NCBI GenBank assembly: GCA_903892515.1
Contig: CAITIS010000078.1
Span: 1-56,410, forward strand
Length of the DNA stretch: 56,410 nucleotides
Reading direction: 5' to 3'
Origin: an uncultured Planctomycetota bacterium
GTDB taxonomy: Bacteria; Planctomycetota; Phycisphaerae; SM23-33
Below are positions 42,016-52,250 of the stretch, piece by piece. Position 1 is the stretch's first letter. The number at the start of each line of letters is the position of its first letter. The notes below the pieces were generated by a model. The model was not told where the DNA came from. It was given only the letters and a program-made list of their open reading frames with translations, and ran no database searches. A program made the translations under genes and the position numbers.

Positions 42016-42585
42016 CTAGATGAACTGCGGCCACTTCACCATTTTCTTTTTGAGATTCAGCGTCCGGCCATCGACCACGAAAGTTCCGTCGCCGTTGGCA
42101 TGGATCGTTCGGCGCTCTTTGCGTCTGGGATCGGTCCACGCCTTGACGACCTCCAGCACGAAGAGGCAGTACTTGTTGGCCAAGGTGGTGTTGGCTACGC
42201 GGCATTCAAGATTGGCCAGGCACTCGGCGATGAGCGGGGCCTGAACTTGTTCCGCCGGCAGGGGCGTAAGGCCAATGCTCTTGAACTTGTCCACGTCCTG
42301 GCCCGAGCAATTGCCAATCTCAACCACCTTGGTCGCGATATCGACCGTGGGCACGGCAATCACACATTCCTTGGTGGCGCGCAGGGCGGCAAAACTGTGG
42401 TTGGCGGAACTGACGATGCAGCCGATCAGCGGCGGCTCGAACTCCATCATCATGTGCCAACTCATGGTCATGACGTTGGCCTTCTTCTTGTGCATCGTCG
42501 TGACCAGCACGACCGGGCCCGGTTCGATCAGATGGAAGACCTTGGAGAGTGGGAACTCGGTCATGATTTCCTGCCCTTGTGCCAT
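42016..42585 (-). CDS. Flavin reductase-like domain protein
   Basis: The product is 189 residues from the ATG at 42585, preceded by CTGGAG. The chain fits the flavin reductase-like split-barrel family: PGPVVLVTTMHKKKANVMTMSWHMMMEFEPPLIGCIVSS for FMN binding, then CVIAVPTVDIATKVVEIGNCSG. Such proteins bind FMN and reduce flavins or act as ferric or other reductases in the cytoplasm. The redox partner is not evident. It stands alone between repeats. Confidence 0.85.
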   Translation of the reverse strand: MAQGQEIMTEFPLSKVFHLIEPGPVVLVTTMHKKKANVMTMSWHMMMEFEPPLIGCIVSSANHSFAALRATKECVIAVPTVDIATKVVEIGNCSGQDVDKFKSIGLTPLPAEQVQAPLIAECLANLECRVANTTLANKYCLFVLEVVKAWTDPRRKERRTIHANGDGTFVVDGRTLNLKKKMVKWPQFI

Positions 42586-42669
42586 GTGGTCTCCAGAGGC
42601 AAAGTGGAAATGCAACACGTCAAGCTTAGGCGCGGTCCCGCCGGCAAGATTTGGTGTGAACGAAACTCA

Positions 42670-42714
42670 CATAGGTAGAGCCGCAAGAAAGCGCGGCTCA
42701 ACCTATGGCACCCA
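42670..42714. repeat. Family B hairpin repeat
   Basis: CATAGGT-A-GAGCCGC pairs with GCGGCTC-A-ACCTATG, then GGCACCCA. It is nearly identical to the copy at 44287. Confidence 0.8.
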
Positions 42715-42831
42715 CGCCCGATTGGCGGGACTCGCCACGGCGCTCGGCCCACCCTACATGAACGGCAGGGACGGTCTCTTCGGCTCCGGTTTTCCGGATT
42801 CCCGATTCCGGATTCCGGATTCCCCGCCTCT

Positions 42832-43989
42832 CTACATCTGGTCGGAGTAATCCAGGTGCTTCAGGAATTCGTCGTTGGTCTTGAACTTCTCCATTACGCG
42901 CAGGAGTTGGGGCATGTCCTGGTCGGCATTGAGCGTGCTGAGGAACCGCCGCAGCATGTGGACCTTGGGCACCTTCCACTGTTCCAGCAGCAGTTCTTCC
43001 TTGCGGGTTCCAGATCGCGAGATATTCACGGCCGGCCAGATTCGCTTCTCGGCCAGCTGGCGGTCCAGTTGCAGTTCCAGGTTGCCGGTGCCCTTGAACT
43101 CTTCAAAGATCAGGTCGTCCATTCGGCTGCCGGTCTCGACCAGGGCGGTGGCGATGATCGTCAGCGAGCCGCCGTCCTCGATCTTGCGGGCGGCGCCGAA
43201 CAGCCGCTTGGGAATTTCCATGGCGCGGATGTCCATGCCGCCGGTCATGGTTCGGCCGGAGGTTTCGATGTGCCGGTTGTACGCTCGGCCCAGGCGGGTG
43301 AGGCTGTCCAGCAGGATGACGACATCCTGGCCGAACTCGGTCATGCGCTTGGCCCGCTCGATGGTGAACTCGGTCACGCGGACGTGGTTGGAGACATCCT
43401 GGTCGTTGGTGGACTGGATGATCTCGGCCCCGAGAACCTTGCGCTTGAAGTCGGTGACTTCCTCGGGCCGCTCGTCGACCAGCAGGATAATCACGTGGGC
43501 TTCGGGACTATTGACGAGGATGGCGTTGGCCATCTGCTGGAGCAGGATGGTCTTGCCCGAGCGGGGCGGGGCGACGATCAGGCCGCGCTGGCCCTTGCCC
43601 ACGGGGCAGATCAGGTCCAGCACGCGCATCTCCATCGGGCCGCCCTTGGTCTCAAGCTTGAACTGCGGCTTGGGGTCCACGACGATCAGGTCGGCGAAGG
43701 CCACGATGTCGGGCCACTCTTCGTAAGGCCGGCCGTTGATGCGGATCATGCGTGTGACGCGCGGTCCGGCCTTGCGCTTCTGCGGCATGTTGGCCTCGGC
43801 CTCGATCACCAGGCCGGTGCGGAGGCGGTCGCCGCCGACAAAATCCTTGGAGATGAAGGCGTCGCCGGGACTGGCGCGGAAGTCATTCTTGGGTTGACGA
43901 AGGAAGCCGTAGCCCTTGTCCGTAATCTCCAGAACGCCCGAAACCGAAACCATCTCGCCCGTAAAATCGTTGCTGTTGAAATCTGTCAT
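42832..43989 (-). CDS. rho: Transcription termination factor Rho
   Basis: The product is 385 residues from the ATG at 43989 (CTGGAG upstream). Rho is a hexameric RNA helicase that ends transcription. An RNA-binding cold-shock-like part (SGVLEITDKGYGFLR, FISKDFVGGDRLRTG) is followed by the ATPase with Walker A APPRSGKT (Lys146), Walker B VVILLDSLTRLGRAYN and the Q/R loops. It is shorter than E. coli Rho (419) because the N-terminal helical bundle is missing. The gene is alone and its leader carries a T7 stretch (about 44106-44112) that could be an autoregulatory signal. Confidence 0.96.
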   Translation of the reverse strand: MTDFNSNDFTGEMVSVSGVLEITDKGYGFLRQPKNDFRASPGDAFISKDFVGGDRLRTGLVIEAEANMPQKRKAGPRVTRMIRINGRPYEEWPDIVAFADLIVVDPKPQFKLETKGGPMEMRVLDLICPVGKGQRGLIVAPPRSGKTILLQQMANAILVNSPEAHVIILLVDERPEEVTDFKRKVLGAEIIQSTNDQDVSNHVRVTEFTIERAKRMTEFGQDVVILLDSLTRLGRAYNRHIETSGRTMTGGMDIRAMEIPKRLFGAARKIEDGGSLTIIATALVETGSRMDDLIFEEFKGTGNLELQLDRQLAEKRIWPAVNISRSGTRKEELLLEQWKVPKVHMLRRFLSTLNADQDMPQLLRVMEKFKTNDEFLKHLDYSDQM

Positions 43990-44199
43990 GCGAACTCCAG
44001 AAGCTCCCGCGAATTAGCGATAGAGAAACCCCCACACGGTTCATCAAACAGGAAAATCGGCCGGACCCCGCCGCGCCGCTTCGTCATAATACCCTGTAGT
44101 TGCGTTAAAAAAAGCCCCTCTCGCGTAAAATCTGCAAATTTCTGGGAGGGGGCCACTGGGATGTGGCTCGCGGTGGCTGCTTCTCTGGGCCACTTTTGT

Positions 44200-44272
44200 G
44201 GGTGCCACACCTGCGGTGTCTGCAGATGTGCTCGACGTCACACGGCTGCTGGACTCCGCAGCCGTGGCACCC
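44200..44272. repeat. Full-length family A composite element
   Basis: Terminal inverted repeats GGGTGCCAC (44200-44208) and GTGGCACCC (44264-44272) enclose a first imperfect hairpin (CACACCTGC/GCAGATGTG) and the family A hairpin CACGGCTGC, loop TGGACTCC, GCAGCCGTG. The stem differs from the copy at 9577 at paired positions. A matching full element lies at 53918-53986. Confidence 0.75.
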
Positions 44273-44286
44273 AGGCTCGACCGCCG

Positions 44287-44331
44287 CATAGGTAGAGCCG
44301 CAAGAAGACGCGGCTCAACCTATGGCACCCA
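44287..44331. repeat. Family B hairpin repeat
   Basis: CATAGGT-A-GAGCCGC pairs with GCGGCTC-A-ACCTATG with GGCACCCA following. It is 14 bases from the family A composite. A short tandem of the 15-base unit GCAGGCACCTACTTT (44332-44400) then fills the space to the hisA stop. Confidence 0.75.
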
Positions 44332-44408
44332 CTTTACGGGCACCTACTTTGCAGGCACCTACTTTGCAGGCACCCATTTCCGCGGGCAACCATTCGCGGG
44401 CAGCCATC

Positions 44409-45128
44409 TCACCTGGCCAGCGCGATGGCTGCGGGCAGATCGATCTTGCCCTCGTACCAGGCCTTGCCGATGATCGCGCCGGCACAGCCAATGTCGCGGC
44501 AGGCCTTTACGTCCTCCAGCGTGGTCACGCCGCCCGAGGCGATGATCGGCAGGCCGGTGAGCTTGACCAGCGATGCGGTCCGCGTCAGGTCGGCTCCCGC
44601 CAGCATGCCATCCCGGCCGATGTCGGTGTACACGATGGCTGCCAGCGGCAGCAGGGCGGCCTTGGCAGCCACTACCTCGAGGGACAGGCCCGAATCCTGC
44701 GTCCAGCCATGTACGGCCAGTTGCCCGCCGCGGGCGTCCAGTCCCAGCACGACCCGGCCGGCCAGATCAGGGCGCCAGCTGAGGCGTTCAAACCACGCCC
44801 AGTCCTTGAGAGCGGCCGAGCCGACGATGACGCGGCGAACGCCCAGTTCCAGGGTGGCTTGGACGGAAGCGTCGTCGCGGATGCCGCCGCCCAACTCGAC
44901 ATCGATTTGCCCGGCCCGGCAGATTCCGCGAATGGCCTCGGCGTTGGTCCGCTGGCCGGACTTGGCCGCATCGAGGTCCACGACGTGGATCCAGCATGCA
45001 CCGGCGGCGACGAACTGCCGCGCAATGTCCGGCGGAGAATTGCCGTACGTCGTCTGCCGGTCGTAGTCGCCCTGTTGCAGGCGGACGACTTGGCCAGCTC
45101 GCAGGTCAATGGCCGGAAGGATTTCCAT
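44409..45128 (-). CDS. hisA: Phosphoribosylformimino-5-aminoimidazole carboxamide ribotide isomerase (HisA)
   Basis: The product is 239 residues, normal for HisA, a TIM-barrel enzyme of histidine synthesis in the cytoplasm. The start MEILPAIDL places catalytic Asp8, and Asp131 (GLDARGG) is the second acid. TDIGRDGM near 168-175 and the phosphate loops GGGIRD and ASGGV are intact. No other his gene is in the window. A terminator hairpin sits directly ahead of its ribosome site, which suggests attenuation. Confidence 0.94.
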   Translation of the reverse strand: MEILPAIDLRAGQVVRLQQGDYDRQTTYGNSPPDIARQFVAAGACWIHVVDLDAAKSGQRTNAEAIRGICRAGQIDVELGGGIRDDASVQATLELGVRRVIVGSAALKDWAWFERLSWRPDLAGRVVLGLDARGGQLAVHGWTQDSGLSLEVVAAKAALLPLAAIVYTDIGRDGMLAGADLTRTASLVKLTGLPIIASGGVTTLEDVKACRDIGCAGAIIGKAWYEGKIDLPAAIALAR

Positions 45129-45145
45129 GGTTGTTGGTCTCTTTG

Positions 45146-45182
45146 AAAAAAAGCGAAGTGGCGGGTTTTTGGCCCGCCACCT
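45146..45182 (-). terminator. Terminator or attenuator between the OmpA lipoprotein gene and hisA
   Basis: GTGGCGGG and CCCGCCAC (45158-45165 and 45173-45180) form an 8-bp stem. On the minus strand it is followed, after five bases, by seven T (45152-45146). Only 17 bases remain before the hisA ATG, too few for a separate promoter. Confidence 0.65.
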
Positions 45183-45220
45183 CTGGTACGCTCGTTCTTT
45201 CGCCGATCCGATGTCGGCTG

Positions 45221-45317
45221 TACTAGAACTGGTTTCATAACCGTAGCACGGGCGTCCCGCCCGTGGCTAAGCACCGTCAAACGGCTGAAAGACTCATGGG
45301 CGAGACGCCCATGCTAC
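45221..45317. repeat. Family E double-hairpin repeat, copy 1
   Basis: A 97-base unit starts TACTAGAACTGGTTTC and holds two hairpins, CACGGGCG/CGCCCGTG and CATGGGCG/CGCCCATG. It is about nine-tenths identical by eye to 54006-54103. Confidence 0.8.
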
Positions 45318-45345
45318 GTTGTAAAACGACTGCTGGCCGCAGTTG

Positions 45346-46026
45346 CTACTTGATGGCGATGATGTCAACGCGGCGGTTCTTGGCCTTGCCCGCCTTGTCG
45401 GTGTTGGGGGCCACCGGGTGGGTGGACCCCATGGCGATCGTCTCGATCCGGTCGCCCGCGATGCCTTGGCGGATCAACTCACGCGTGACCATCATGGCTC
45501 GGTTGGCCGAGAGGTCGAGGTTGTCGTCCCACTGCTTCTTGGTCTTGACGATGGGGTCGTTGTCGGTGAAGCCGTACACCTGCACCATTCCGCTGGGGTA
45601 GTGCGACTTGATGGCGGCGGCGACTTCCTTGAGCTTGGCCTTGCCACCTGGCGTGAACTCGGCCTTGCCGGGGGAAAACAGGATGTCGTGCGTGATGGTG
45701 ATCTTGGCGCCGGTAGTGGTCTCCTGCCAGCCCTCGGGCACGGCCTCGTGCTTCTTGGGCTCGGCGGCCGGCTTGGCGCTGGCGCGCTGACGCTCCAACT
45801 CCGAAATGCGCGTGTCCTTGCCGATGAGCTGGTTCTGGAGATTCTGGTTCTCTGACGTCAGGCGAGCGTTCTCGTCCTGCAGGGCCTGCATGCCAGCGAG
45901 CTTGGTTTGCAGCTCCTGGTTCTTGGGCTCTTCAGAGGCGGCCTTCTTGTTGAAGTTGTCCTGGCAGCCAACGACGCCCAGCGAGGCAACGAGCAGGACG
46001 GCTGACAATAGGCTCAGGCGGTTCAT
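45346..46026 (-). CDS. OmpA-family peptidoglycan-binding lipoprotein
   Basis: The product is 226 residues from the ATG at 46026 (AAGGAG upstream). A lipoprotein signal with lipobox GVVGC is followed by a heptad-rich coiled coil (about 38-85, ELQTKLAGMQALQDENARL and on). The OmpA C-like domain covers about 105-226, with the peptidoglycan contacts in NLDLSANRA and KNRRVDIIAIK. It anchors the outer membrane to the wall or acts as a trimeric coiled-coil spacer, in the manner of Lpp plus Pal. It has no Tol genes beside it. Confidence 0.88.
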   Translation of the reverse strand: MNRLSLLSAVLLVASLGVVGCQDNFNKKAASEEPKNQELQTKLAGMQALQDENARLTSENQNLQNQLIGKDTRISELERQRASAKPAAEPKKHEAVPEGWQETTTGAKITITHDILFSPGKAEFTPGGKAKLKEVAAAIKSHYPSGMVQVYGFTDNDPIVKTKKQWDDNLDLSANRAMMVTRELIRQGIAGDRIETIAMGSTHPVAPNTDKAGKAKNRRVDIIAIK

Positions 46027-46111
46027 CTGGATCTCCTTTTCCACGCAGTTATTCCGCGGGCCGAAACTGGCGCGGATTATACAACTCGCGGAAAAAGAAA
46101 CCACAGATTTT

Positions 46112-46456
46112 TCACAGCTTGACTTGGGGATTTGGCTCGGCAGCGGCCGGTTGGCTTTGACGCTCGGCCGCAATGTCGTGCAGCATCTTTCGCTCGGCCC
46201 GCTGCTTCTTGATGTCGGCGCCGAGGCGGAGGCTGCGGATCGTCCGCGGCAACAGCCAGAACAGGTCCAGGAAGATGATGATGCCGCCACCGGCCGCTAT
46301 CAGCAGCCAGGCCGCCCGGCTCAGCTCGATATCGCGCGTCACTACGTGCAGCTTCCACGTGTCGCCCGTGTTCATCAATACAATGATGCCCACGAAGGCC
46401 ACCACGCCCGCACAGATCACCAGCAACACGTAACCGCTCAGCAGTTTCAGGTTCAT
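46112..46456 (-). CDS. Small two-helix membrane protein, unknown function
   Basis: The product is 114 residues with two hydrophobic helices (about 7-28 and 49-69) and a charged C-terminal tail with a short coiled coil (ADIKKQRAERKMLHDIAAERQ). The overall shape resembles Asp23/Gls24-associated or LapA-like membrane proteins, but I see no decisive motif. It lies 85 bases upstream of the OmpA lipoprotein gene on the same strand. Confidence 0.6.
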   Translation of the reverse strand: MNLKLLSGYVLLVICAGVVAFVGIIVLMNTGDTWKLHVVTRDIELSRAAWLLIAAGGGIIIFLDLFWLLPRTIRSLRLGADIKKQRAERKMLHDIAAERQSQPAAAEPNPQVKL

Positions 46457-46488
46457 GGTCTATATTCTCCGCGACCCATTGTAGGTTC

Positions 46489-46639
46489 GTGTCGCGGGCG
46501 TCTCGCCCGCGCTAGGCCTGCGTTGGCATGCCAACTCCGATAGTTCGGGATGACCATGTTGGCCGATCCGAGCAAGGTCACCGCACAAAACGCGGATGAC
46601 CATGCCACACGCCAAGCGCGGGCGAGACGCCCGCGACAC
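46489..46639. repeat. Family F inverted-repeat element, copy 2
   Basis: The end GTGTCGCGGGCGTCTCGCCC is matched by a perfect reverse complement finishing at 46639. The centre (about 100 bases) is unrelated to that of copy 1. A half copy occurs near 41980-42003. Confidence 0.75.
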
Positions 46640-46651
46640 ATGCCGGCCGGC

Positions 46652-48322
<1,671 letters not shown>

Positions 48323-48358
48323 GTAGTGTTTCCCGGATAAAGTCAGGGTAATCTTAAG

Positions 48359-48388
48359 ATAATACTCTAAACCCACGCGCGCAGTCAA
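48359..48388 (-). promoter_or_regulatory. Sigma70 promoter of rpoD
   Basis: On the minus strand TTGACT (48388-48383) and TATTAT (48364-48359) are separated by 18 bases, each five of six to consensus. The predicted leader is about 30 bases. Its position also excludes the in-frame TTG at 48388 as a start. Confidence 0.6.
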
Positions 48389-48508
48389 CCTGCAACTGCC
48401 ACTGATTCCTCAGGTTTCTTTCGGCGGTCTCTTAGAAATGTACGTTCCAAATCGGCCGGAGGGGCATATATTCGGTCGCATGCCGACCCACATTCCAAGC
48501 CGAAGGTG

Positions 48509-49012
48509 TTAGCTCGTCGCTCGAAGTGCTCGCTCCGACTCAGAGATTATGCGGGCACAGGCTTCCCGGGTCTCTGCGGACCGGGCTGTGTGCTTCTTGA
48601 GATGCTGGAGCATTGGGTTGACCGACTTGTGCAAGAACGCGCCCGGCGTGACCGCCACCATGTAAGGCTTGGAAACGCTGAAGATTTTGCAGCGACTCAG
48701 ATGCTTCAGCAGCACGGCGTATTCGTCTTTCGGGCGGCGGCGAGCCCACACGACCCGAAAGTGTGGCGGCAGCACTGGGACAACGTTGTTCCTGAGAAAG
48801 TCATGCCATCCTCGCTTTGAGGTGCAGACCAGAAAGACAGTTCCAACTTGGCGTTTCCTGAAGATGCGAAGCGATATGGCGTCCCTGATGCTGAACAAGA
48901 GTGCAAGCGGAACGCCGACGAAACATATTAACGGAGACACCCAAACGAAGAGGATTATCAGAAGAATCGCTACTGCGATGGTTGCGACAGTATGCAGGCG
49001 TTTCTTCATCAT
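48509..49012 (-). CDS. Hypothetical membrane-anchored protein
   Basis: The product is 167 residues from the ATG at 49012, with an N-terminal hydrophobic hairpin (about 5-40, AILLIILFVWVSPLICFVGVPLALLF). A soluble, basic domain follows (YAVLLKHLSRCKIFSV, SETREACARIISESERALRA). I recognise no family. It ends a same-strand series after yjbQ and the zinc-ribbon gene. Its codon use is less GC-biased than its neighbours, a possible sign of acquisition. Confidence 0.55.
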   Translation of the reverse strand: MMKKRLHTVATIAVAILLIILFVWVSPLICFVGVPLALLFSIRDAISLRIFRKRQVGTVFLVCTSKRGWHDFLRNNVVPVLPPHFRVVWARRRPKDEYAVLLKHLSRCKIFSVSKPYMVAVTPGAFLHKSVNPMLQHLKKHTARSAETREACARIISESERALRATS

Positions 49013-49060
49013 GCTTGAGCACCGCGGCCGCGACACTTTCTCTGCTTCTTCTCAGCGGCG

Positions 49061-49573
49061 CTACGCCAACGCGGCCTTGAGGGTATTCAGGAAGCCCATG
49101 CGGATCTTGGCCGGAATGGCGTCCAGGGCCGGTTCGAGGATGTCGCCGGAGATGAAGCGATCGACCTCCGAACGGGCCATGCGCTTGACCTTCTTCAGTT
49201 CGGCCAGATGCGTCTTGGCTCGGTCCAGCTTGCTGCCGGCCATGTCCAGGCAGTAGTTAACGATGTACCCGTGCAGGTCTTCGGGCTTGAGATCGTCTCG
49301 CATCTCCATCCCTTGCGGGCCGGCGGCCAGTTCGGGGTTGCCCAGTTCGGAGATCAGGGCGTGGCTTTGGCGGCGAATTTCGTCCAGTTCTTTTTGCCGC
49401 CGGGCCTCTTCGTCGGCGTCCTCGGGCGCCAGGTCGTAGATCTCGTCGTCCTTGATGGGCGAGGGGATGTAGTTGGAGGCCTGGCAGTACGGACAGCGTC
49501 CGCGTCGGCCGCCCGCTTCGTCGGGGGCCACGATCTTCTTGCCGCACTTCTCGCAATTGAAGGTGATGCTCAT
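49061..49573 (-). CDS. Zinc-ribbon protein of unknown function
   Basis: The product is 170 residues with GGGGAG upstream. The start MSITFNCEKCGKKIVAPDEAGGRRGRCPYC is an N-terminal four-Cys zinc ribbon (CxxC...CxxC) like those on many planctomycete regulatory or membrane proteins. The rest is acidic and helical (about 45-170) with no clear domain. It lies 3 bases after the yjbQ stop, so the two are cotranscribed. Confidence 0.7.
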   Translation of the reverse strand: MSITFNCEKCGKKIVAPDEAGGRRGRCPYCQASNYIPSPIKDDEIYDLAPEDADEEARRQKELDEIRRQSHALISELGNPELAAGPQGMEMRDDLKPEDLHGYIVNYCLDMAGSKLDRAKTHLAELKKVKRMARSEVDRFISGDILEPALDAIPAKIRMGFLNTLKAALA

Positions 49574-49576
49574 GCT

Positions 49577-49990
49577 TTACTCCCCAAGGGCCTTGATGAC
49601 CAGCCGCTTGGGCCTTTGGCCATCGAACTCCGCATAGAATACCTGCTGCCAGGGGCCCAGGTCCAGTCGTCCGGCCGTGATCGGGATGATTACCTCGTGA
49701 TGCACCAGCAGGTTCTTGAGGTGCGAATCGCCGTTGGTCTCGCCGGTGGCGTGATGGCGGTAGTCGGCTTTGAAGGGGGCCAGGTGCTCGAGCCAGTCGT
49801 CGATGTCTTGCAGCAGGCCCGACTCGGCATCGTTGATGAAGACGCCGGCGGTGATGTGCATGGCCGACACCAGCACCATGCCCTCGGCAATGCCGGACTG
49901 CGCCACCAACTCTTCGACCTTGTCGGTGATGTTGATGTACTCGCGATGCTTGCGGGTGTTAAAGGTCAGGTAGGCGGTCTTGGATTTCAT
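49577..49990 (-). CDS. yjbQ: YjbQ/UPF0047 family protein
   Basis: The product is 137 residues, the usual size. Family signatures are [48 protein letters not shown] and [22 protein letters not shown]. The conserved His/Asp/Glu cluster binds metal. YjbQ proteins have been described as secondary thiamine-phosphate synthases, but the physiological role is unsettled. It leads the pair with the zinc-ribbon gene. Confidence 0.9.
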   Translation of the reverse strand: MKSKTAYLTFNTRKHREYINITDKVEELVAQSGIAEGMVLVSAMHITAGVFINDAESGLLQDIDDWLEHLAPFKADYRHHATGETNGDSHLKNLLVHHEVIIPITAGRLDLGPWQQVFYAEFDGQRPKRLVIKALGE

Positions 49991-50030
49991 GGATCACCGG
50001 GTTTTCAATTCTCACAAACGCCAAAGTCGG

Positions 50031-50100
50031 CAGGGATGCAGGGGATTCAGGGGATGTTGTTCTTTCAAAGAACCGAAGGTCTTCATCCCTTGGATCCCTG
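50031..50100. repeat. Imperfect inverted repeat
   Basis: GCAGGGATGCAGGGGATTC-like arms face TCATCCCTTGGATCCCTG. A related pair of arms occurs at about 54115-54160. Confidence 0.4.
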
Positions 50101-50265
50101 CTAAGGCTTCTTCTTGTTCACCGCCGCCAGGGCGATCAGCGTTACCACGGCCAGGGCGGCCAGCAGCATCAGCGCGGTCATCATTTTGAAGAGAATCTTT
50201 GCGACCAGCAGAACCAAGGCCACCACCAGCAGCATTGTCACTAATCGTTGCGTTGGCGCCGCCAT
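50101..50265 (-). CDS. 54-residue membrane microprotein
   Basis: A short gene encodes 54 residues: a basic start (MAAPTQRL), two close hydrophobic stretches (about 8-25 and 29-49) and a Lys-rich end (NKKKP). AGGTGA sits just upstream of the ATG at 50265. The gene is divergent from the radical SAM gene. I know no family. Its clean ribosome site and transmembrane pattern make it more than a chance frame. Confidence 0.55.
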   Translation of the reverse strand: MAAPTQRLVTMLLVVALVLLVAKILFKMMTALMLLAALAVVTLIALAAVNKKKP

Positions 50266-50349
50266 CTTTCACCTCATCTGGCCGCCGATGCGTATAATAC
50301 CCTCCCGCGGGCCCGCAAGGCCAGTGGGCCTATGGGCCTGTGGAGAACC

Positions 50350-52122
50350 ATGCAAAACGTCTCTGACATCATAAGTCGCGAACTGTTGCCGCGGGTCCGC
50401 AAGCCCGGGCAATATATTGGCCGGGAGACCAACGCCCGCTACCCCGACTTCTCGGCCGCGGAGGTCCGGCTGGCACTGTGCTACCCCGACTCGTATTCCG
50501 TAGGCATCTCGCACCTGGGCAGCCAGTTGCTGTACCAACTCGTCAATGACATGCCCGGCGTGGCCTGCGACCGGGCGTATTGCCCCATGCCCGACGCTGA
50601 GGCCGTCATGCGTGCCCGCGGCGTGCCGCTCTTTGGCTGGGAGAGCCGCTGCCGCCTGGCCGACTTCGACATCGTGGGCTTTTCGCTGGCCCATGAAGGC
50701 TGCCTGACCAACGTGCTGACCATGCTGGACTTGGCGGGCATTGCGATTCACGCGGCCCAGCGCAAGCAGGGCGATCCCATCATCATCGGCGGCGACTCGA
50801 TGGCCGACGCCCCCGAGCCGATGGCCGATTTCATCGATATCTTCTGCGTGGGCGACGGCGAGTGCATGCTGCCGGAGTTGATCGAGCTGGTCGGCGCCGC
50901 CAAGGCCACGGGGGCCAGCCGCGACGACATCCTGCTCCAGGCCGCTCGACAAATCGCCGGCGTGTACGTGCCGCGCTTCTACGAGGCGCAGTACAACACC
51001 GACGGCACGCTAGCTGGCATCCGGCCCACCGTGCCGGGCCTGCCCGAGAAAATCGCGCGTCGGCACTTGGACTGCCTTTCTGATTCCCCGGGGCTGGTCA
51101 AGCCGCTGGTGCCGCTGTCGGAGGCGGTGCATGACCGCGTGACCATCGAGATCATGCGTGGCTGTCCCAATGCCTGCCGCTTCTGCCAGGCTGGGCACGT
51201 GCGAAACCCCATCCGCTGCCGCAGCGTCGATGAGATCATCGCCATCGCCGATCAGGCCATCGCCGCCACCGGGTATCGCGAGATTTCGCTGCTGAGCTTG
51301 TCCACCAGCGACTACCCGCAGTTCGCCGAGTTGATCGACCGGCTCAACGCCATTTACACGCCGCGGAACATTTCGCTGTCGCTGCCGTCGCTGCGCGTGG
51401 ACAGCCAGTTGGCGACAATTCCCAAGCTGACCAGCCAGGTTCGCAAGCATGGCCTGACCATCGCGGCCGAGACCGGCAGCGAGCGGCTGAGGCGGTCCAT
51501 CCGCAAGAACATCACCGACGAAGCGATGCTCGCCGGCGTGACGGCCGCGTGGCAAGCGGGCTGGCGCAGCGTCAAGGTGTACTTCATGGCCGGGCTGCCC
51601 GGCGAAGGCGAAGCGGACATCGACGCGATGTTCGACCTGTGCCGCCGCCTGAGCGACAGCCGCCGGGCCGTGGACGGCCAGCGCGGCGCCATCACCGCCT
51701 CGGTCTCCTGGCTGGTGCCCAGGCCACACACGCCGATGCAGTTTGCCGCCGCCCGCACGGAAGAATATTACTGGTCGGTGCGGAACCGCCTGCGCGAGAT
51801 GTCGCGCCGCAGCGTGATCGCGTTCAAGTTCCACCGCATCGAACGCAGCCTGCTGGAGGCGGCCATTTCGCGCGGCGACCGTCGGCTGGGCAAGGTGATC
51901 GAACTGGCCTGGCGGGCGGGGCAGCGCTTCGACGCCTGGGATGAGTACTTCGACTTCAACAAGTGGCGGCAGGCGTTTACGGACGCCCGCGTCGATCCGG
52001 CCTTTTACGCCAACCGCGAGCATGACTTCGCTGAGTGCCTGCCGTGGGATCACATCGACTCCGGCCGGCCCAGGCAGGTGCTCGAGACGCAGTACCAGCG
52101 CATGCTGGCTGAGCTTGAGTAG
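50350..52122 (+). CDS. B12-binding-type radical SAM protein (TIGR03960-like)
   Basis: The product is 590 residues from the ATG at 50350 with GGAG five bases upstream. The N-terminal half (about 35-200) is B12-binding-like (GISHLGSQLLYQLVND, GFSLAHEGCLTNVLTMLDL, IIGGDSM, GDGECMLPELI). The radical SAM core has CxxxCxxC in MRGCPNACRFCQAGH, followed by SLLSLSTSDY and AETGSERLRR. This order and sequence follow the TIGR03960 group, often beside a DUF2344 protein, which is absent here. The reaction is unknown. Confidence 0.88.
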   Translation: MQNVSDIISRELLPRVRKPGQYIGRETNARYPDFSAAEVRLALCYPDSYSVGISHLGSQLLYQLVNDMPGVACDRAYCPMPDAEAVMRARGVPLFGWESRCRLADFDIVGFSLAHEGCLTNVLTMLDLAGIAIHAAQRKQGDPIIIGGDSMADAPEPMADFIDIFCVGDGECMLPELIELVGAAKATGASRDDILLQAARQIAGVYVPRFYEAQYNTDGTLAGIRPTVPGLPEKIARRHLDCLSDSPGLVKPLVPLSEAVHDRVTIEIMRGCPNACRFCQAGHVRNPIRCRSVDEIIAIADQAIAATGYREISLLSLSTSDYPQFAELIDRLNAIYTPRNISLSLPSLRVDSQLATIPKLTSQVRKHGLTIAAETGSERLRRSIRKNITDEAMLAGVTAAWQAGWRSVKVYFMAGLPGEGEADIDAMFDLCRRLSDSRRAVDGQRGAITASVSWLVPRPHTPMQFAAARTEEYYWSVRNRLREMSRRSVIAFKFHRIERSLLEAAISRGDRRLGKVIELAWRAGQRFDAWDEYFDFNKWRQAFTDARVDPAFYANREHDFAECLPWDHIDSGRPRQVLETQYQRMLAELE

Positions 52123-52250
52123 CTGCACGGCGTGCCTGATCCTGTAGGGCGGGTCGAAACGGTGGGGTGGGCCGAAATTGTAGGGTGGGCCGAGCGAAGC
52201 CCGTCGTTGGGCGCAGCGAGTCCCACCAGTTCCGGCCAAGCGCGGTGGGA

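Noticed and set aside
50270..50350. Cobalamin riboswitch ahead of the radical SAM gene
   Set aside because: The gap is short and lacks a B12-box-like sequence or the expected helices.
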